Below, piece by piece: positions 5,276 through 10,798 of a stretch of DNA of 10,798 nt; positions within the stretch are counted from its first letter, which is position 1; each line of letters begins with the position of its first letter. A program made the translations under genes and the position numbers. The stretch comes from Gemmatimonadales bacterium UBA4718 (lineage in GTDB: Bacteria > Gemmatimonadota > Gemmatimonadetes > Gemmatimonadales > Gemmatimonadaceae), in the NCBI GenBank assembly GCA_002404375.1, contig DHJO01000114.1, positions 24,797 through 35,594 of the forward strand, read 5' to 3'. Below the pieces are notes generated by a model. The model saw nothing but the letters and a program-made list of their open reading frames with translations, was not told the DNA's origin and ran no database searches.

Positions 5276-6862
5276 CTATGCGATCGCGTACTGTTGCGTG
5301 ACGTCCCGGCCCTGAGCTTTCACTACGAGCTTGAACTCGTCGGGCTTGAGCAAAGGGTCATCCCGGAACTCGAGCGAAAAGTTCGCCGCCTTCTGTAGCT
5401 TCTGCGCCAGATCGCGTTCCTGCTCGAGAACGTACATCGCAACATCCGGATGAAGCTTGATGAGGAGATTGTCGCGGCGGCCCTCGACCGCCATGCGCTT
5501 CACAGAGCGCTCCATGCGGCGAACGATCGTCTCGGGAGTCAGAACGCGACCAGTTCCATTGCAGGTCGGGCAAGCTTCCGTCGACGACTGGTAGTGGCTC
5601 TGCCGCACGCGCTGGCGGGTCATCTCGATCAGGCCGAGGTCGCTCACGGCAAACGCCTTGGTGCGGGCGCGATCGCGCGAGAGGTGCTGTCTCAGCTCCT
5701 GGAGCACACGCTCCCGGTTCGCCTTGGTCTCCATGTCGATGAAATCGCAGACGATGATCCCGCCCACATCGCGCAGACGAAGCTGGCGAGCCACTTCCTG
5801 CGCGGCCTCCATGTTCGTCCGGAGAACCGTTTTCTCGGGGTCCTTCTTTCCCGTGTAGCGTCCCGAATTCACATCGATGGAGACCAGGGCCTCCGTCGGC
5901 TCGATGATCAGGTAGCCGCCCGACGGAAGATCGCAGCGACGCTTGAAGATATCGCGGATCTCGGATTCGATTCCTGCCGTGTCGAACAGCGGAACCTGCG
6001 CCTCATGCAGCTTCACCCGCGGAATGAGATCCGGAGCAATGTCCTTGAGGTATCCGACGATCTCGTTGTAGACCTGCTTCGAGTCCACCGTGAGGCTGTC
6101 GACCTTGTCGCTGAAAATGTCGCGCACGAGCCCGCGGGTGAGACCACTTTCGCGATTGACCAGGGACGGCGCCTTCTGGAAGTGCATCTTCCGTTTGATC
6201 TTCTTCCATTGTGCCATGAGACTGTTCAGCTCCCGCTGGAGCATCTCCGGGGTCACATCTTCGCTGACGGTCCGAACGATCACGCCCCCCGACTTCTCGG
6301 GAAGAATGTTCTGGACCTGTTCCTTGAGGCGGGCGCGTTCGGCGGAGGATCCGATTTTTCTGCTGACGCCGACCTTGGAGGAGTCCGGGATGTAGACCAG
6401 GAAGCGACCGGCAAGAGAGATCTGCGCGGTTACTCGGGGACCCTTGGTGGAAATGGGCTCCTTCGAGATCTGAACCAGAATCTCCTGCCCGCGCTTGAGC
6501 GCTTCCTGAATGGGCGGGGCCTTCGCGCGCCGCCCGTTGCCGTTGCTGCCGTTGCCGCTGCCGTTTTTCTTTTCGACTGGCTCGTCGCTCTCGTCGTCGT
6601 CTTCTTCGTCGTCGTCTTCCGCCTCATCGGCGGACTGACGAACCAGGTCGGAAGCGTGGAGGAAGGCACTCTTCTCCGTGCCTATGTCGACGAATGCGGC
6701 CTGGATACCGGGAAGTACGGCATCGACGCGGCCGAGATAAATATCACCGACCATGCGTCGGTTGTCTGGACGGTCCGCGAGGAGCTCAACGAGCTTCCCG
6801 TCCTCCAGAATCGCGATCCGCGTTTCGCGCGGAGCCGCGTTGATGAGGATTTCTCTTTTCAT
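5276..6862 (-). CDS. rng: Ribonuclease G (RNase E/G family endoribonuclease)
   Basis: A 528-residue RNase G-type single-strand endoribonuclease, which in other bacteria processes 16S rRNA 5' ends and starts mRNA decay. The start MKREILINAAPRETRIAILE is typical for RNase G. The S1 domain spans roughly residues 37-160 (GDIYLGRVDAVLPGIQAAFVDIG). Catalytic metal ligands are visible as D330 in SIDVNSGRYTG and D373 in VCDFIDM. C431 and C434 (CPTCNGTGR) form the zinc-link that joins subunits. There is no long C-terminal degradosome scaffold, so RNase G is a better name than RNase E. The S1 domain carries a low-complexity insert at about residues 76-115: a run of Asp/Glu followed by Gly/Ser/Asn repeats. 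The order rng, rplU, rpmA is conserved in many bacteria. The ribosome site upstream of ATG 6862 is weak. Confidence 0.97.
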   Translation of the reverse strand: MKREILINAAPRETRIAILEDGKLVELLADRPDNRRMVGDIYLGRVDAVLPGIQAAFVDIGTEKSAFLHASDLVRQSADEAEDDDEEDDDESDEPVEKKNGSGNGSNGNGRRAKAPPIQEALKRGQEILVQISKEPISTKGPRVTAQISLAGRFLVYIPDSSKVGVSRKIGSSAERARLKEQVQNILPEKSGGVIVRTVSEDVTPEMLQRELNSLMAQWKKIKRKMHFQKAPSLVNRESGLTRGLVRDIFSDKVDSLTVDSKQVYNEIVGYLKDIAPDLIPRVKLHEAQVPLFDTAGIESEIRDIFKRRCDLPSGGYLIIEPTEALVSIDVNSGRYTGKKDPEKTVLRTNMEAAQEVARQLRLRDVGGIIVCDFIDMETKANRERVLQELRQHLSRDRARTKAFAVSDLGLIEMTRQRVRQSHYQSSTEACPTCNGTGRVLTPETIVRRMERSVKRMAVEGRRDNLLIKLHPDVAMYVLEQERDLAQKLQKAANFSLEFRDDPLLKPDEFKLVVKAQGRDVTQQYAIA

Positions 6863-6991
6863 TGTCGCCGTCTCATCCCAATGCTCGGCGACTCGACGAG
6901 CAAAGCAGAGGACGGTCCAAAAAAGTCCGCGCGGTCGTGTTACAGGGCCGCGTTATGATTACCTGGGTACTTCACCTTCGGCGCTCCCACT

Positions 6992-7032
6992 CCATGTTTC
7001 CGGGACCCGCGAGTCGCGCGGGATCCCCATGG
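6992..7032. other. Intergenic hairpin upstream of rng
   Basis: The 289-nt gap between the methyltransferase-family gene and rng contains a strong inverted repeat. GGGACCCGCG (7002-7011) pairs with CGCGGGATCCC (7016-7026) with one bulged base, and an outer CCATG (6992-6996) pairs with CATGG (7028-7032). There is no T-run on either side, so it is not a classic terminator. It could sit in the rng leader or slow transcription of the upstream operon. I found no convincing promoter, tRNA or small gene in the rest of the gap. Confidence 0.5.
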
Positions 7033-7151
7033 CTTAGGAACCACAGTCAGTGCCAGCAATTTACCGCCAAACCGAGTGTTTCCGCAACGGCGACAACAAC
7101 TTACGAGCGCGGATTCAAACCGGCGGTTCTGCCAGGTATGTGACGCCTGGT

Positions 7152-7706
7152 TCAGATTCCGGTCACGGTCCTGTAGATGAGCCAGGCGATCACGAGAAGA
7201 AACGTCAGCCCCGCTTTCCACTCGCCGTGCTTCATATAGAGGTCGAAGCTGAACCCGCCTTCGTCGGTGTCTGGATGCGTAGCCTTCCACGGTGTCGGCC
7301 TCGGCACAAAGGCCGGCACGTTCGCGGCGTACGCGTGGTAAGCCTCCGGAAATCTGCCGGCGATGTTCGCCTTCTCGCGCTGCATCGTCGGTGCGTAAAT
7401 CAGCACGAAGAAAGCGACCACTAGCAGCAGCAACGCCCAGTGCGCGGCGATCGCAAACCCGGCCGCGATCAGAAAGCTCCCGAAGTAAAGCGGATTTCTG
7501 GTGTGAGCGTAGGGACCAGTCGTGGCGAGCCTTTCGTTCTTCGCGATGTGACCCGAGGCCCAGCCGCGGATGATGACTCCCACCAGCGCGACTGCCCCGC
7601 CGACGGCCAGTGTCAGCGATGTCGGTCGCGCGAAGACCAGATAGGTGATGCCGAGCAGGAAACCAAGTGGAAGGCGGACGCGCTTGGCGATCTCGGAATA
7701 GGTCAA
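7152..7706 (-). CDS. Isoprenylcysteine carboxyl methyltransferase-family membrane protein, TTG start
   Basis: A 184-residue integral membrane protein of the ICMT/PEMT-like superfamily, which uses S-adenosylmethionine to methylate lipid-linked or hydrophobic substrates. The substrate of the bacterial homologues is mostly unknown. Hydrophobic segments lie at about residues 12-26, 30-48, 73-103 (a membrane hairpin) and 164-178. The hallmark TTGPYAHTRNPLYFGSF (62-78) and the later REKANIAGRFPEAYHAY with VPAFVPR (residues 110-136) match the cofactor-binding region of the family. The start is TTG at 7706: a GAAGGAG site lies 8 nt upstream and hydrophobic sequence follows directly. The TTG overlaps the TGA of the acyl-CoA dehydrogenase (TTGA), so translation is probably coupled. 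Longer in-frame extensions run inside the dehydrogenase gene and are not credible. Confidence 0.85.
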   Translation of the reverse strand: MTYSEIAKRVRLPLGFLLGITYLVFARPTSLTLAVGGAVALVGVIIRGWASGHIAKNERLATTGPYAHTRNPLYFGSFLIAAGFAIAAHWALLLLVVAFFVLIYAPTMQREKANIAGRFPEAYHAYAANVPAFVPRPTPWKATHPDTDEGGFSFDLYMKHGEWKAGLTFLLVIAWLIYRTVTGI

Positions 7707-8920
7707 TCCGCAAGCTCCTTCAGAAGGTGGCGAGCAATGACGAGACGCTGGATCTCGGACGTCCCCTCGCCAATCTCGCAGATCTTCGCATCCCGGAACA
7801 TTCGCTCCACCGGATACTCCTTCGTATAACCGTAGCCACCGTGGATCTGGATCGCCTTGATGGTCGTGCGCATCGCCAGCTCCGAGCAATACAATTTGGC
7901 GATCGCGGCCTGCTTGCTGAAGGGCTGCTTGTTCTGGGCGAGCCACGCGGCGTGAAACATCAAATGCTTGGCCGCTTCGATTTCCGTTGCCATGTCGGAG
8001 AGCTGGAACTGAATTCCCTGGAAGCTCGAGATTGGCTGGCCGAACTGCTTGCGTAGCGTCGAATACCGAAGGGATTGCTCGAAGGCTCCCTCGGCGATTC
8101 CCAATGAGAGAGCGGCGATTCCGACCCGGCCCGAATCGAGCGTCCGCATGAAGTTGTTGAATCCTTCGCCTTCCTCGCCGAGCATGTTCTCGGCGGGGAC
8201 CTCGACGTCCTCGAATATCAGCTCGCGAGTATCGGAGGCCCGCCAACCGAGCTTGTCCTCCTTCTTGCCGGCCCGAAATCCACGCATCGACGGCAGCGAG
8301 TCGTCGTGACCGATGCCGAGCCCTTCCGCCTTGTCCAGATCGCTCGCCTCCTTGGTGACGATGAACGAGCTGATCCCCTTCGTACCCTTTCCGGGATCGG
8401 TTACGGCGGTGACGACGAAGACCTCCCCCACGCCTCCGTGAGTGATGAAGATCTTCGTTCCATTCAGCACGTAGTGAGCGCCCTTGCGCACGGCCGTCGA
8501 GCGCGTGTTCGCGGCGTCACTGCCGGCACTGGGCTCCGTGAGGCCGAACCCGCCGAGAACTTTCCCACTGGCGAGGAGCGGCACATACCGCTTCTTCTGT
8601 GCTGCGGTTCCAAAGTTCACAATCGGCGACGTGCCGAGCGTGGTATGGGCGGAGATCGTGATGGCGTGCGAAGCATCGACCTTGGCCATCTCGTTGATCA
8701 CGATCATGTAGCTCAGGAGATCGAGCCCCGCCCCACCCAGCTCCTCCGGCCACGGAATCCCCAGGAGTCCCAACTCTCCCATCTTCTTGACGTTCGCCCA
8801 GGGGAACTCGGCTTTGGCGTCGAGCTCCGCCGCGACGGGCGCCACCTCGCTGTGCGCGAACTCGCGCACCATGTTGCGTACGGCGAGGTGCTGCTCGGTG
8901 AAGTAAAGGGAGTCGTCCAT
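7703..8920 (-). CDS. Acyl-CoA dehydrogenase (short-chain/butyryl-CoA type)
   Basis: A 405-residue FAD-dependent enzyme that makes the alpha,beta-double bond of acyl-CoA in fatty-acid or branched-chain amino-acid breakdown, passing electrons to electron-transfer flavoprotein. It contains the N-terminal helical domain, the flavin/substrate motif GGFGLTEPSAGSD (123-135), the middle beta-domain ending LGWRASDTRELIFEDVEVP, and the C-terminal helices with RKQFGQPISSFQ and IHGGYGYTKEYPVERMFRD. The expected catalytic base is E385 in GEGTSEIQR, the position seen in short- and medium-chain enzymes. Residues about 191-214 form an extra loop (DLDKAEGLGIGHDDSLPS) absent from the butyryl-CoA dehydrogenases I remember. 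Chain-length preference cannot be read from the sequence. It begins 18 nt after the protease gene and overlaps the methyltransferase start. Its own ribosome site is weak. Confidence 0.95.
   Translation of the reverse strand: MDDSLYFTEQHLAVRNMVREFAHSEVAPVAAELDAKAEFPWANVKKMGELGLLGIPWPEELGGAGLDLLSYMIVINEMAKVDASHAITISAHTTLGTSPIVNFGTAAQKKRYVPLLASGKVLGGFGLTEPSAGSDAANTRSTAVRKGAHYVLNGTKIFITHGGVGEVFVVTAVTDPGKGTKGISSFIVTKEASDLDKAEGLGIGHDDSLPSMRGFRAGKKEDKLGWRASDTRELIFEDVEVPAENMLGEEGEGFNNFMRTLDSGRVGIAALSLGIAEGAFEQSLRYSTLRKQFGQPISSFQGIQFQLSDMATEIEAAKHLMFHAAWLAQNKQPFSKQAAIAKLYCSELAMRTTIKAIQIHGGYGYTKEYPVERMFRDAKICEIGEGTSEIQRLVIARHLLKELAD
7715..7721 (-). promoter_or_regulatory. Shine-Dalgarno site that decides the TTG start at 7706
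   Basis: GAAGGAG on the minus strand, inside the last codons of the acyl-CoA dehydrogenase gene and 8 nt before TTG 7706. Its strength and spacing are better than for most genes in the window, which is the main reason for accepting the TTG start. Confidence 0.75.
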
Positions 8921-8938
8921 GGCTCGTGCAGTCGCCCG

Positions 8939-10798
8939 CTACTTGTTCTCCTTCGCCGGAAAATTCTCCGGGTATAGCGATACCCGCACATAATTGTCCA
9001 TGCGGAGATATTTCTGGGCGGCCCGCTGCAGATCGTCGACAGTGAGAGCGGAAATGAGCTTCTCTCCATCTGGTATCTCTTCCAGCCGCCACCCGTTCTG
9101 GTCAAACGTGGAGATCTGCGAAACCCAGTAGCTGTTCTGCTTGAGTGCCGTTTCGCGTGACCTGAGCGCTGCTTCCTTCACCTTGTTCAGATAATCGGGC
9201 GTGGTCGCGAAGCGCTTCACACTATCGATCTGTGCCAGGGCCGCCGCAGTCAATGCCTCCAGGCGTTCCGGCGCCGACCCGAATCCAATCGAGAACCGGT
9301 AAGATGGTTGCGGGTCGCGCGTCGCGCTCGGACCCACGCTGACTCCGTAGGTGCCGCCCAGGTTTTCCCGCAATGCTTCTCGCAGCTTGATGTTGAGCAG
9401 CTCGGCGAGCGCGCTCAGGTAGTACCGGTTCTGTCTGGTGTATTCGAACGGTCCCGTGAACACCAGTGCGGTGCGTGCTTTGGGCTCCGTTCCCTTCCTG
9501 ACAATGCGCTGCACGACACCCGTTGGCGGACGAACCCCTGTGTCACGCCACGTTTCCTTCTTGCCGGTGGACGGAAGTGAGCCAAGCCACTTGGCGACGA
9601 GCGGCTTGATGGAGTCTGGTTTGAAGTTGCCAACGAACACAAATGTGAAGCCGCTCGCGTCGGCGAATCGCTCCTTGTAGAACGCGTACGACTTGAATGG
9701 ATCGATACGATCGAGTTGCGCGGCCGAGACCGGCTGCTCGCGAACCGAGTGCTGCGCCATCGTCACCTGCAGCGTGTCGCTGAACGCGGCGTCAGGGCTC
9801 GCGCTGCGGTTGGCGAGGACTCCCTTGAAGCGTCCGATGAAGGTGTTGACCAGGGAAGTGTCGAGGCGCGGTTGCGTGAAGTAGAGGTACACGAGCTCGA
9901 GCATTGTATCCACATCCCGCTGTGAAGCGGTGCCCGAAATCCCCTCGCTCAGATCGTCGATGCTCGGGAACACGCTAACCTGTTTGCCCGCGAGATATTT
10001 CTGCAGATCGATGACCGTGAACTTCCCCACCCCGCTGGTCATCGGAATGAGATCCGCCCCGCTAGCCGCCACGTAGCCTGCGTCGGGCAACAGAGATGCG
10101 CCCCCCGGACTGTAGGCGGTGAAAGTAATCTGATCGGCGTTGAAGTCGGTTGGCTTGAGTAGAACGCGCACTCCGTTGGACAGCTTCCATTCCGTGACGC
10201 CAATCTCTTTGATCTCCCTCTCCGACACGACCCTCCCGCCAGACGGCTCCTTCTCCACGAGCTGTTGGGACGGAGCTATCTCTGTGAATGCCGAGATATC
10301 GGCGCCCTTCACAGCATCGAATGCGAGAACGAGCTCGCCCCGCGTCGGGTTCACGGTGCCTGGCTTGTCCGGCGAGGTAGTTGCCAACACCCGGTTCTTA
10401 TCCGTCATCCATTCGCCCGCCAGCTTATTCACTTCGTCCAGGGTGATCGTCGGCAAGAACTGCTTCATGGCCGCGAGGTCATAGGCAATGCTGGTCGATG
10501 GCTCGGACTGCAGAAAGGACGAGACGTAGGATTCCGCGTAGACACTCGAGTTCGTTTTCTCGCGCTCGGCGTATGCCTGCTCGATTCCACGCAGAAAATC
10601 CTTTTTGGTGCGGTCGAGCTCGGACTGAAGGAATCCAAATCGTTTGACTCTCTCGCCCTCGGCGAGCAGTGCGTTGAGTCCACGCGAAATTCCGTTGTCG
10701 GCCACGATCGCCGTCAGCGAGAAAGACTCCGCCGACCGAACGAGATCGCCCTGCGCGGCGAAGGCATTGATGAATGGCGGATTCGGCTTCTGGATGAT
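8939..10798 (-). CDS. M16 (PqqL-like) zinc protease, C-terminal two thirds
   Basis: The frame is open to the right edge, so the gene is cut by the window; 619 residues are visible of a family usually around 900 or more. The GTG at 10703-10705 is internal, because homology-like sequence (NPPFINAFAAQGD, SAESFSLTAI) continues in frame before it. The visible part has the end of the first M16 half (ALLAEGERVKRFGFLQSELD, EQAYAEREKTNS), a linker, then the second M16 half from about residue 200 (EWKLSNGVRVLLKPTDF), with FVFVGNF and LREALRENLGGTYGVSVGP. The HxxEH zinc site belongs in the missing N-terminal half; the visible second half lacks it, as expected for its pseudo-symmetric inactive domain. 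Such proteases are usually periplasmic or exported, but the N-terminus is not seen. It leads a likely operon with the dehydrogenase 18 nt downstream. Confidence 0.92.
   Translation of the reverse strand: MIQKPNPPFINAFAAQGDLVRSAESFSLTAIVADNGISRGLNALLAEGERVKRFGFLQSELDRTKKDFLRGIEQAYAEREKTNSSVYAESYVSSFLQSEPSTSIAYDLAAMKQFLPTITLDEVNKLAGEWMTDKNRVLATTSPDKPGTVNPTRGELVLAFDAVKGADISAFTEIAPSQQLVEKEPSGGRVVSEREIKEIGVTEWKLSNGVRVLLKPTDFNADQITFTAYSPGGASLLPDAGYVAASGADLIPMTSGVGKFTVIDLQKYLAGKQVSVFPSIDDLSEGISGTASQRDVDTMLELVYLYFTQPRLDTSLVNTFIGRFKGVLANRSASPDAAFSDTLQVTMAQHSVREQPVSAAQLDRIDPFKSYAFYKERFADASGFTFVFVGNFKPDSIKPLVAKWLGSLPSTGKKETWRDTGVRPPTGVVQRIVRKGTEPKARTALVFTGPFEYTRQNRYYLSALAELLNIKLREALRENLGGTYGVSVGPSATRDPQPSYRFSIGFGSAPERLEALTAAALAQIDSVKRFATTPDYLNKVKEAALRSRETALKQNSYWVSQISTFDQNGWRLEEIPDGEKLISALTVDDLQRAAQKYLRMDNYVRVSLYPENFPAKENK

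Noticed and set aside
5097..5315. Plus-strand open frame of 72 codons crossing the palindrome
   Set aside because: It is explained by the inverted repeat and runs into the antisense of rng. It has no ribosome site or protein-like composition.
5450..6958. Open frame of 502 codons on the plus strand opposite rng
   Set aside because: It is antisense to a perfectly recognisable RNase G. Its sequence has no family-like pattern, and such long antisense frames are common in GC-rich DNA because of codon-position bias.
7080..7145. tRNA-like T-loop (GGTTTGAATCC on the minus strand)
   Set aside because: The flanking bases do not form a 5-bp T-stem, and no acceptor, D or anticodon arms could be placed around it.
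8306..8977. Open frame of 223 codons on the plus strand opposite the acyl-CoA dehydrogenase
   Set aside because: It reads as an antisense shadow of the conserved dehydrogenase, with no plausible start context.
8939..10705. Complete protease starting at GTG 10705
   Set aside because: The frame remains open to the window edge with M16-like sequence before this codon, and the zinc-binding half would be missing, so it is an internal codon of a longer gene.

Overview
The window looks like a chromosomal segment of a GC-rich bacterium (roughly 60% G+C by eye). The mix of genes fits Gemmatimonadota or a neighbouring phylum: a tandem pair of exported amidohydrolases, a PqqL-like M16 protease, an ECF sigma factor and weak Shine-Dalgarno sites. 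That placement is inferred from gene style, not from a marker phylogeny. I see no phage genes, transposase, CRISPR array or obvious horizontally acquired block. This is mostly housekeeping and metabolic DNA with some non-standard details.

Left part (1-3843). An ECF sigma factor gene runs off the left edge on the minus strand. It is divergent from a glycerophosphodiester phosphodiesterase gene, which has no ATG, GTG or TTG start in its full reading frame. Its most plausible start is a CTG at 313 behind a GAGGA motif. Next come two exported amidohydrolase-superfamily proteins on the plus strand, only 3 nt apart. The first keeps its metal-binding His/Asp residues. The second has lost all of the equivalent residues and looks like a pseudoenzyme partner. 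The pair ends at a strong bidirectional terminator.

Middle part (3880-6862, all minus strand). Read in the direction of transcription, this part holds rng (RNase G), an intergenic stretch of about 320 bp, rplU (L21), rpmA (L27), a Rho-independent terminator, and a small coiled-coil protein of unknown function that converges on the shared terminator. The 320-bp stretch holds a good sigma-70-type promoter for rplU. Upstream of that promoter is an imperfect 184-bp palindrome with arms of about 66 nt at 83% identity. All four transition mismatches in the palindrome become G-U wobbles in minus-strand RNA and none in plus-strand RNA, so it may be a structured RNA of the rng-rplU transcript or an ERIC/MITE-like element.

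Right part (7152-10798, minus strand). Three closely packed genes form a probable operon: an M16 (PqqL-like) protease missing its N-terminal catalytic part at the window edge, an acyl-CoA dehydrogenase with an extra loop of about 20 residues, and an integral-membrane isoprenylcysteine methyltransferase-family protein. The last of these starts at a TTG overlapping the dehydrogenase stop codon. I do not see a single dramatic new system. The points most worth a second look are the palindrome, the active/inactive amidohydrolase pair and the CTG-started phosphodiesterase.
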